A stretch of DNA of 64,000 nt. Origin: Paratinospora sagittata. Taxonomy: Eukaryota > Streptophyta > Magnoliopsida > Ranunculales > Menispermaceae. Numbering within the stretch: the stretch's first letter is position 1; each line of letters starts with the position of its first letter. Shown here piece by piece: positions 26,201 through 38,200 of this stretch. The notes under the pieces are model-generated. The model made no database searches. It was not told the origin of the DNA and saw nothing but the letters and a program-made list of their open reading frames with translations. The position numbers were made by a program, and so were the translations under genes. The stretch lies in NCBI GenBank assembly GCA_035771175.1, contig CM069592.1:42684495-42748494 (forward strand). The letters are read 5' to 3'.

Positions 26201-29200
26201 TAATGTTGGAGAGCCTGATACTGCATTTGATAACGAAAGATTGTCTCCTTCAACTTATGGTTTATTTCTTCCAGTGGGCATTAACGTCTGCTATTCTTTT
26301 GTTATGTGCATGACCGCTAATTCTGAAAGGGCACATCTTTCCTGAGTATGCACATTCAGCCAACTTACAACTTTTGGTGCTCTCTACAGCACTTTTGTGG
26401 CACATCCAACTCATCTGAAATGTTCAATCAGTGTATTAGTTCTTTTGATGATACTCACAACTGACCTGATTTATTCAAGGATGGTACATGGACAAGAAAA
26501 CAAATGTGGTTTTCAAGAAAGCATCAAATTCATTTAAAAGAATTCCCCATCTTGACATGCATAAAAAGCCTTGGAAAAGACTACAATCTGACTGGGGTTA
26601 GAAGAGCCTCAAGCCTCATTGGCTTGGGGTTCTTTGCCTCATTTTTGATTCACGAGTTTGGACTAGGTTTATGCGTTGAATATGCAGGCACATTCATTGG
26701 ATTAGCATATAACAATGTTGGGAAAATAGTTATTGCTGCCACTTTTTACATTTGATGTCTAAAATAGGGTTGATGTGAGAGGAAACGGGCAGCAATCTGA
26801 AAATGTTTGGACAAGGGCCTATATCGAAAAAATTGGTGCAAAAATGATCTTTTTAATAACGGAGGTTCTTTTCTGGACCTCCTGATCTCTAAATATTTCT
26901 ATGGCTTGTTTTCCAAAAAACAGATTCTTGATAATAACAATTGACCCAGCATTTCTGCCTATTGTCTGAGATGGTAAATATAAAGGCAGTGGATTCTTTA
27001 ACTTGTCTACCTCTGAGAAGGAAAAAGGGTGCTGAAATTGAAGTCAGAGGACACTCATTCACCCTATCCATCTTACCTGTCAAAACTGTTATGTTTGCTA
27101 ACTATACCTTATTGAGTTGTTGGTTTGACCAATCAATGGAGAATATTACCAACTCATATTTACTGAACTTAATGTGGCCAGCCTGGTTGGAGTCTTTTCC
27201 CTTCTTTTCTCTATGGGATAGGAAAAAGAAATTAAAATAAATGAATTTATGAAATTGTATTAGAAGTTATAAATTGTGGTGAACTAAATAAATGGAAATC
27301 AATTAGGATGACTTGGGTTTTACACTAAGGTTAAAGTGTGTGCATAGATTATGCATGTTGCAGGTTGTAAAAGAACAAGAGGAAGTTTGATCAGGAAATG
27401 GATTGAAGCATTGACAATGAATTTGAATTGTAGACATGGTTTAATATACATTAACATTATCTATGTGAATAAGATCTGTTAAGACTTCTTGGAATGTTGT
27501 CCTGATGCTTATGTTTATTTACAATATGTTTTCTTTGCTAACAAAAAGAAAAAAAAAACATTGTCTTTTTCTGAATCATATTCTAGATGTTATCTAGTTA
27601 CTCAGGTCTTCTTTTTTTCATATATTTTATTCTTATAACTGTTTCAGGTTGCTGAAGTCATTCTACAAGATGGCCACCCATTTGATTTTTCTGTGATTAT
27701 GCAGTGGGTGACGATATTGTCCAGTAAAGCACCAGACGAGCTTAAGGGCTTCATGTGCATTGTATGTTAGCATGTTTCATTAGAATCTTTTCTTGATTTC
27801 TTATGTCTTTTCAATAATTTGGCTTTACCATGCTGTAGCCTCTGAAATTTGTAATTATTTTAGTTTACTTTGCTGTTTTATGTTAATTTCTTACTGCTCT
27901 CATGAATGGACATTTCCTTTCTAGGTGTACAGGTCAATGGCTGATGTTGTTGGCTCCTATTCTAAGTGGATATCTGCATTTCAGACTAACACTAGATGCT
28001 TACTGTATAAATCTATCTCTACTTTTTTTTTTTCTTTTTTCTTGATGTTACAAATTAGATGTTTTAAGGAAGTTTTTGTAATTGTTCCCCATTTTACTCC
28101 CTGATGTTCTATTTTGTATAATGTTGGCCTTAGTTCCACATTGCTGAGTCGCTGACCAAGATTGTCTGATGTCAACTTGCTGAAAAACTAAGATCTATGA
28201 AATGTCAGAAGTCTTTATATGTCTCATGATCATCATAAGTTACTTGAGGCTTTGAATCTAGACTATTGATAATTGTCATCTAATGGTTTGACATTAGCTA
28301 ACAATTGTGGGAGGACAAACTCCAATAAAATGAAAAGTCAGGGACTAGATCTAGTGCAAAAATTTAATGGGATCATGCACCAAAGTTCCTTTTTTCGAAC
28401 CTTTTTTTTTTCTTTTCTCGGTAGTTGTTGCATTTCTGTCATTCTATGCATCTTCAAGCATCATGGTAGTTAGCATCCTTTTGTATCATTCTATACTGTT
28501 TCAGTGATTTGCTACTTTCAGATTATTTTTTGCTGCAGGGATTGCTGATCCCCTGTCCTCAGGTTCCTGTGCATGGGCTTTGCGTAGACTCTGTGAAGAT
28601 GCTTCTACTGTCATTCATGAACCTTCAGATTTGGAAATTTTAGTCTGGATAGGAGAGGTGGTACCTGTAATTGCAAGTTAAATCGTAATTTCAGTTTTGC
28701 GTTTGATATGTTTGTCAAATATAAAATATTAATTGATATTAGTTGGATGTAATCTCCCTTACTTTTTATTGAAAAAAAAGATGTCTTTGGAAAGATTGTT
28801 TAACTTTTTCTTTTTTCAAAAATGCTCTTTTTTGCTTTAATACTGAACATTCTCAATTTTTTTTTTTTAAATTCAGATGTATTCTCAGACAGCTGCTGTT
28901 AATCTGCAGATATGGTTCTCAGAACATTGTTTAATCTATATGCCAAGATGGATAATTATGTGCAATTGTGCACCATATTATGTTTTTGTTTCCAGCAATT
29001 TTACTGTAACATATTTCATTTTTTATTTTTCATGACGAAGCTGGGTTTGGATTTTGTTGTACCAATGTGCAATTAATATACTTTTTGACATGACAAAATA
29101 TTTGCAAGGCTTAGGTAAGTTCATGACTTTTTCTGGTTTTAGTGGGGTTAATATGTTTTGAGAACCAATAGGCCCTGCTTTATGTAGTGATAATCCGGGT

Positions 29201-32200
29201 CAGGATTGTGCCTATGGGTGTCGAGTTTGTCATTGGCTGGCTAAGGTTTACTGCCACAGGCTTTTGAGAGTTACTTTTGTTCTTTGACTTTCAATAGAAA
29301 AATAAAATAAAATAAAATTGAACAAGAGAAAGAAAGAAAGTGAGTAAGGGAATTTTCTTACTTCAAATTGGCTTTTCTCTCATAATGTCAGTTCCCTAAA
29401 CTGTAATTGGACTTTCAGTGGTTTATTATATTACTCATTTGCCATCACACGAACACACACTGTTCTGATTCTTCGTACAATATATCTGTTCTGCTGCATG
29501 GACATTGTTTTAAACAAAGTTGTTCTCCTTTCAGGGTTTAGAAAAGAAGCACCTACCGTTGGATGAGGAAGAAGAAGTTGTCAGTGCAATAACTCTAGTT
29601 ATTAACTCTGTTCCTAATAAAGAGCTGAAGAACAACTCCTTAGCAAGACTTCTTTCATCTAGTTATGGAGCTATCGAGAAACTTGTGAGTGTTTTGCCAT
29701 CCTTAACTGTCATCAAGTACTATTGTGATCGTGCATATTTTATCATTCTGGTGTATAAACTCATACATTTTTAGCATACTGCTTTGTATTGTTTTTGTTA
29801 GAACTTTGAGTCAATTTATTCTTTTACATTCATGCCTGTAGTGACCATATTCTCTTACCTCCAGATTGATGAAGAGAATCAGCATTTATTGGCGCAGAAT
29901 CCTGCTAGTTATTCAAAGGCCTTGAGCTCTGCCGCACGAGGGCTTTACAGGTTTCACTCTTGACGATGCCAACTCTTCTTCTATTTCTTCTTCCTTTTGA
30001 AACCAACTTGGTGTCTTGTATGTATGCTCTGGTAGCTACTTTGACATGAGGGCAACGGGATTTCAGATGCCACTTCACTATCTGTTGTTGAGTGGCTTCA
30101 AAGATGTTGACATATATTGAGTCAGATTTCTAACTAAGAATGCCGTAGGCTTCCTAGATGGCAGATAAGTGCCTTCAAATTGATTTGTAAGGTGCAAATT
30201 TTGTTGCAGAGGGTATTACTTATACGAGAGTGCGTGGCTGACTGAAGATATGGTTATTGATAGGCTTGGATGGCTAAATAGGAGGAATACATTTAGATGA
30301 TTAAAATATAAACCTTGCTTCTTTAGGATTACATGTTTCGTTTTGAACTATTTTAGATGATTTGTATAAGAGCATCAAGTGAACTGGCCTAAATTATGAG
30401 AATGAAGTTATCTTTTTTTATTGTATTCATCGTTTTTAAAAATATGGTCATATAAAGTCTCCCTATCTTCATTCTATCTGGGTTCTGGAATGCATTTTTT
30501 GTTTTCCTGGTTGATTGGATTCTCTGTCCATGCCTGATTTTTATTTTCAATCTTGTATCATTATCCATTTAGTCCACCTGCCATAGTGTGGTTATTTTGT
30601 TCACAGGATGGGAACAGTACTCAGCCATCTTGGAATCCCCTCCTCATCTGGTCCTATTGGCGATGATACTATTCTAGCTTTACTCGGTGTCTTTTGGCCA
30701 ATCCTGGAGAAACTTTTTCGATCTGCACACATGGAAAGTGCCTCTTTGTCTACTGCAGCTTGTCGTGCGCTTTCTCAAGCAATTCGATCCTCAGGTGCAG
30801 GTGCCACTTTGAGTTTCTTAGCATCATATGATGGATGGTGTGGTTATACAAATTTCAAATTTGTTACCAAATATATGTTCCTTTTGCAGGTCAGCACTTC
30901 CTTATGCTATTACCCAAAGTACTAGATTGCCTGTCCACTAACTTCCTATCATTTCAGAGCCACGAATGCTATATCAGGGCAGGTAAGATGTTAGTGTATG
31001 ATTTGGGGACAATGTGGTGAATCAGTTTTAAATTGATAGTTATTCTGACTCTACTGGCACATATTTTATGATATGAAAAGTAGTTGTGAAACTTGCTTCT
31101 CTGAATTCATGGGTTGCATTCATTCCTACGAAGTGCTAGGTTAAGCGTGTTTGTCTATCTTTTTAATCTTCCTTGCACAAGTGCCCTTCAATTTCTCAAA
31201 GGTTTGGTATGTTGACTTTCATCACTCGATAGTGCTGTTTCTCTTGAAAAGGACATTCTTCATCTGTTTCTGAATCTTGGGTTTCTTTAAGCTTTCTATA
31301 ATGCTAGGTTAACAGTACATATATATATTTATGACAAAAATGCAAATGTTAAGATCCAAGTAGTTAAAGGCGCAAGGCGCACTTAAGATGACTAGGTGCT
31401 TAGTGCTTGAGGCCCAAGGCAAGGTGAATGCTCGAGTGATATGAGACAGGAAATTCATGAAAAACTCAATTATACATCAATTAATAGTGGTAATTGTACT
31501 TTTAACTTATACCTATTTTTGAAAAAAAGGCAAAAGTCAAATATTTTTTATTTTTCTCGTCATACAATATAATGTTCATGAAGGGTGGGCCTGGTGCTTT
31601 TTTTTTTTAGAAGAAATGGGAACTTCTATTAAAGAAAAGAAAAAAAAACAAACAAACAAGATGCTTATCTAAGAGATGAGACACGATGCGAAAGAAGACA
31701 AAAGAATTACAAAGGACCCTGACCGATTTGACAGACTTAGACCTAAGTTTAGTTTTGAATAAGAAACAAAACAAGAAGCATGACACTGAGGACTTCCAAA
31801 CTGTGATGACCTCTCTAAACTCCTTGAAAATCCTGTTATTCCTTTTAGACCAAACGTGTTTTTTTTTTTTTTGACAAGAAACAATGTAAATTATATAATT
31901 ATAAAATGTTGCAGTAATACAGTTAAAGATATTTACAAGTGGACGAGTTGTCCAATAATCTTTACTATGGGCAGTCCAGGATAGGTCCCCATCCACTCAA
32001 CCACTCACCTACACCTAGTTCTTTTCCAATTTTGCTAGAACTAACCCACAATGAAGCCATAAAAAAGGAAGACTCCCAAACCCTTTCAACATCCCTTTCT
32101 TTATCCTCAAAAATGCGATTGTTTCTCTCCTTCCAAATTTTCCATATTACAGACAATACAATAACCCTCCAATAGTCAAACATGTGATGTGGCCATGAAT

Positions 32201-35200
32201 TGCACTCCACAAATCCCACAATTCATTGCCCATTGAGAGCACCTCCTTCTGAAGATGGGCCCTCCATTTCTCCCACATAAGCCGTGTAAAGTGACATTAC
32301 ATAAAGATGTGGGTGCATGATTCATTTGCCTGTTTGCACAAGCAACACCAGTAGGGGGAGAGCATCATGTTCTGAAACTTTCGCTGCATTAAATCTGCAC
32401 AATTAAGCTTGCCATGTGCAATTGTCCAACCCAAAAATTTAGCTTTAGAAGGTACATGAGCTTTCCAAATGAAGTTATTTGGAAAATTGGTGATAGCAGG
32501 GATCGAATTTAAATGTAGGAAGAAGGATTGAGAAGTGAATGCTCCAGCATTATCCAAGGTCCAAACTACCCTAACTTCCCCACCCGGTAATTAGAATCCC
32601 TCAAGACATTCAAGCAACCGTGAAATTTCTTCTAATTCCCTATCTGATAGGTTCCTACCTAAGGCGAAATTCCATGATAACCCATTAACCCCATTACTAC
32701 CTAATGACTCAATGAAGGAGTTAATAGGCTGGTTATGTCTAGTCGATAGTCTATAGATGCTAGGAAATAATGTTTGAAAATTGCTAGTGCTCCACCAAAT
32801 GTCCTCCCAAAACCTAAAGGTATTACCCGAACCCACTTTTAGACTAAATGTTCCAATGTGGACCTAAAGGCCACGAGTTCAAATTCAGAAGCAACCTTTC
32901 CAATGTGGAGTTGCGGTATATCATCCCTTTCCCAAACCTTGCAATGGTGGGAACCTTGTGTACTGAGCATGCCTTTTTTCTTTCTTTCTTCTTCTTCTTC
33001 TTCTTCTTCTTCTTCTTCTTCTTTTTATTATTTATTTATTTATTTTTGAACATTATAATATTCATGATAGCACTAATGTTCATAGTTAGTACTAATATTA
33101 TTTTTATCTTTCTGATATTTAAATTTGCATTGAAGTAGGAGACGTAAAGGCAGTGAAGAATAAGATGTCTTTAATTGTTGTTATAGTAGTGGTTGTGCAT
33201 TGTAATAGCATCAAGGGTTATTATAATAGCATAACACTAGTGTTGAAGTTAGTTATCTCAGCTGTAATTTATTTGTTTACTGTTGCTAGATAGATAATAA
33301 GAGATTAGATAGTCTGTTACTTAATCTCATTTGTTAGGAGTTAGCTCTATCTTTGTTAGGGAGATAATATTAGTGTCCTATTATTTAGGAGTGGCTGTTA
33401 CTATCCTGTATATATAAGACCAGCCTTCATTTCTTGAAGGAGAGCTGTGAGAAATAAAATATTCTGAACCAGTTTTCTTTATTTCAATATGGTATCAGAG
33501 CCTATTGAATCCTAAAACACCTAAATGACCAAGCACGGGATGGCATTACCAAGCTCCATCACTGACACCGGATCCACCTCAGATTCTACCAACCCCACTG
33601 GTGGTAATGGAGGTGGCGGATCTGATCACACCCAATATCCCAATCTGCCCATTACTAGTCATAAACTAAATGGGCACAATTACCTACAGTGGTCCCAATC
33701 TGTTATGATGTTCGTCAAAGGAAAACGAAAAGATGAATATCTCTTGGGCAAGGCTGTAGCTCCTAGTGAGACAGATCCAACATACAAACGGTGGCAGACA
33801 GACAATAACATGGTAATGTCATGGCTCATGAACTCGATGAACAATGACATTGGAGAGATTTTTCTTCTTTATGAGACAGCTGAACAGATCTGGGAGGCTG
33901 CAAAGGTAACTTATTCAAGTCATGACAACACTGTTGAGTTGTTTGGTGTAGAAAGTACCCTCCATGAGTTGCGGCAAGGAGATTTGACTGTAACTCAATA
34001 TTACAACGCTCTTACTAGACACTGGCAACAACTGGATTTATTTGAGAAACATCAATGGAAGTGTGCAGACGATGGAGCAATATACAAGGAGATAGTGGAA
34101 CAGAAGAGAGTGTTTAAGTTCCTACTAGGTTTGAATCAAAATCTAGATGAAGTCAGAGGTAGGATTTTGGGTACCAAGCCTCTTCCAAAACTCAGAGAAG
34201 TTTTCTCAGAAGTTCGGAGAGAAGAAAGTCGGAAGAAGGTGATGTCAGGGGCTGTTGTGAAACCAGAGAACTCCCCTCCAATTGCTGACAGTTCTGCACT
34301 TTCGGCTAGAGGGACTCAAAATCAGTCCAGCAACAACAAGACCCGAAAAGGTAGGCCATGGTGTGACCATTGCAGAAGACCGGGGCACACCAAAGAAATA
34401 TTCTGGAAATTACGCGGGAAACCTGCAGATTGGAAACCGACCAGATTTACAAACAAGGAAGGTCGAGGAAATGCAGCAGTAGCAGGAGATCAACCAGAAA
34501 CAACAGAAAATTCCCCTTTCAGCGAGGAACAAATGGAGGCGTTACAGAGGTTCTTCAACCTGTCAGCACAAAATCCTCAAACTTCTGTGATTGGAACGGG
34601 ATCCTTTGCACACAAAGGTAATTTTTTAACTGCTTTAAAGATAAAAACAGGAAAGGGTCGTTCATGGATTGTAGACTCTGGTGCCTCGGATCACATGACT
34701 GGTGATGCTTCTCTATTCCACACGCTTTCTCCATATAGTGGTAATTTTTCAGTTAGAATTGCAGATGGATCATTATCAAAGGTAACGGGTACAGGGTCAA
34801 TTTTGATGTCACCAACCCTAACTCTGCATTCTGTGTTGTTAGTACCCACATTGGATTGTAATCTACTGTCAGTGAGTAAACTTACCCAAGATCTTAATTG
34901 TCTCACTAAATTTACATCTACCCATTGTGAATTTCAGGACTTGGACCCGGGGAAGATGATTGGCAATGCTGAAATGTGTGCCGGACTCTATATTCTGCAA
35001 GATGAGGTTTCTTTTGGAATTCAAACTCAATCAAGAGAGTATGGGTCTTTTAAAAGTCAGGTCAATCAGTTTGTTATGTCACATAAAGATAGTACCATAT
35101 TGTTATGGCACTATCGCTTAGGTCGTCCAAATTTTTGGTACCTTGAGAAAATGTTTCCAAAATTATTCATGAATAAAAGTGTCACTCAATTCCAATGTGA

Positions 35201-38200
35201 AGTTTGTCAGTTATCTAAGCATATTCACAGTACTTTCCCAACTCAACTCTACAAAACATTTTCACCCTTCTCTTTAATACACATTGATGTATGGGGACCA
35301 TCTAGAATTCAGAATATAACAGGAGCTAAATGGTTTGTGTCATTTGTTGATGATCATACAAGAATTACTTGGGTATTCTTGATGAAAGAAAAATCTGAAG
35401 TATGTCAAATTTTCATAAATTTTAACCGTATGATCAATACCCAATTTCAAACCAAAATTCGTGTGTTAAGAACCGATAATGCTAAGGAGTACTTTAGTTC
35501 AAACCTAAATGAGTACTTGTTAGGAGAAGGAATTATCCATCAATGCTCTTGTGTTGATTCTCCACAACAAAATGGAGTCTCTGAGAGAAAAAACAGACAT
35601 TTGTTAGAAGTGTCCAGGTCCCTATGTTCTCTATGAACGTTCCTAAAATTTTTTGGGGTGAAGCTGTGTTAGCAGCTGCATATTTGATCAATAGGCTGCC
35701 GTCTAGAGTCCTGAATTATCAAACTCTTTTTCAAGTTCTGTCAACCTCTTATCCTCACAACAGAATCTTATCTCACATTCCAAGTAGAATTTTTGGGTGC
35801 ACAGCTTTTATCCATATTTATCATTGCAGTAAACTTGATCCTACATCCATCAAGTGCGTGTTTCTAGGATATTCTCCTACACAAAAGGGATACAAGTGTT
35901 ATTCAACTGTGACTAGAAGATTCTATGTTTCTATGGACATAACCTTTATGGAAAACCAACCATATTTTACCCAAACTAAAATTCAAGGGGGGGATAAGAG
36001 TCAAGAATTTCAGTTTTGGGAAAATACTGCTGCTGAATTTCAGAATTTCAGTTTTGAGTCTCCAAGTTTCACTCAAACTCCTTCCTTTGAGTCTCCAAGT
36101 TTAACTCAAACTCCTCTTGAGTCTTCAAGTTTCACTCAAACTCCTACTCCTCCTCTTGAGTCTACCAGTTTCACTCAAACTCCTCTTGAGCCTACTTATC
36201 CTGATCCTAACAGACCAAATTCTGACCATAACAGATTTGATCATAACAGACCCGAACCATACACAATTCTTCCTATTGAACCAAACCATCAAAATAAAGA
36301 ACTTCAGTCAAGCACAAACACTACACCAAAGTCACCCGAGTCCAAATCACCTTTCCAGCAAAACCTAGAAACTGAACTGGGTCATCAAGTCCAGAGACAT
36401 GAAGTTCATTCTGAAATCAATACAGAGTTTGACAGAAGAGAAAAAGGAGGGGATGAGGACCGGTTGAATGAAACTACAACTTCTGATCAACCAATTGCTG
36501 TAAGAAAAGGGTTCAGACAGTGTAGGGACCGGCCGCTACATCCTATAAGTAATTTCATCTCATACAATAAGCTGTCGCTTAGTTATCGTCTATGTTACCT
36601 GGACTCGGGTACGGGTGTCGGATACGGGTACATATCTAGAGGTCCGACTTGTTCATTTTCAAATTTTGAGATACGGGCACTTGGCTATATTATATGTCAT
36701 TCTTTCCTTTTTTTCTTCTTTTCACTCATTTATTATCTGTTTTGTTATTAAGTAAATATCATCTATTAGTCATTATCTTCTTTCATCCTTTCTTTTCTTT
36801 CCATTGGAGAATCTACATAGTAATATTCTAAAATCCAAAGAGTCGAACACTTATCCCATACCCATGTTGCTTCATGAAGTGTCAGACACGGGTACGTCGG
36901 GGCTAAAGTAAAGAGTCCGGGTAACATAGGTTATCGTGCATTTGCTGTCAACTTGTCAAACATTCAGGTTCCGAACAATATACAAGAAGCTCTCAAAATA
37001 CCCGAATGGAAGGAAGCAGTATGGGCAGAAATAAAAGCCTTGCAGAAGAATGGCACTTGGAAAATTTCAGATCTTCCAAATGGTAAAAATCCAGTAGGCT
37101 GCAAATGGATTTTTACCATCAAGCACAAGGCGGATAGCAGTGTTGAGAGGTTTAAAGCTCGACTGGTAGCGAAAGGGTTCACTCAATCATATTGATTATC
37201 AACAGACTTTTGCACCGGTTGCCAACCTAAATACCATTCGGGTTCTTCTTTCTCTAGCAGCAAACCTAGATTGGAAGCTTCATCAATTAGACATGAAGAA
37301 TGCATTCTTAAATGGAGACTTAGAAGAAGAAGTGTATATGGTGATTCCACCGGGACTTGAAACACAAACCAATGTAAAGAAGGTGTGTAGGCTTCGAAAA
37401 GCATTATACAGTCTCAAACAATCTCCACGGGCCTGGTTTGGGAGATTTACAAAGGCTGTAAAGCAGTGCGGGTACACTCAATGTCAATGTGATCACACTT
37501 TGTTGATCAAGCATTCACAAGGAGAGAAAGTGACGGCCTTGATTGTATATGTTGATGACATCATTCTGACAGGAAATTGTGAAGAAGAAATTCAGAATTT
37601 GAAGTGCTTTCTAGCCAAAGAATTCGAGACTAAGGACTTGGGTAGTTTGAAATATTTCTTGGGTATGAAAGTAGCACGATCAAAGAAAGGGATTTCAGTT
37701 TCTCAGAGGAAATATACACTGGATTTACTCAAGGAGGCAGGAATGCTTGAATGCAAACCAGCCGAGACCCCAATGGACTACACCACTAAAATTGGAATGA
37801 TAGAAGGGAGTGCACCAGTAGATAAGGGCAGATTTCAGCGGCTGGTAGGAAAGCTACTTTATCTGTCACATACCAGACTTGACATCAGTTATTCAGTAAG
37901 CATAGTTAGCCAATTTATGAACAATCCAAATGAAGAACACATGCAAGCAGTCCTTCGGATATTAAGGTATCTAAAGATGACTCCGGGTAAGGGTTTATTG
38001 TTCACAAAGAACCCGAACAGGAAGCTAGAAGTGTACTCGGATGCAGATTGGGCTGGTTCGGTTAATGACAGAAGATCAACTTCAGGCTACTGCTCTTATG
38101 TGTGGGGAAATCTGGAAACATGGCGCAGCAAGAAACAATCTGTGGTATCCAGAAGCAGTGCGGAAGTAGAGTTTAGGGCTATGGCACTTGGAATGTGTGA

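Noticed and set aside
26504..26755. 83-codon open frame in an importin intron
   Set aside because: No family match, no flanking signals, and it lies between two in-phase exons of the importin gene.
26941..27240. 99-codon open frame
   Set aside because: Chance frame in intron; no recognisable domain or splice context.
27991..28000. A GC-AG intron (donor at ACTAGAT|GC) between importin exons m and n
   Set aside because: A GT donor at 28005 with the acceptor at 28521 restores the conserved Leu/Phe stretch in frame, so the GC donor is unnecessary.
32848..33138. Frames with long Phe/Ser runs
   Set aside because: Produced by the TTC microsatellite behind a SINE.
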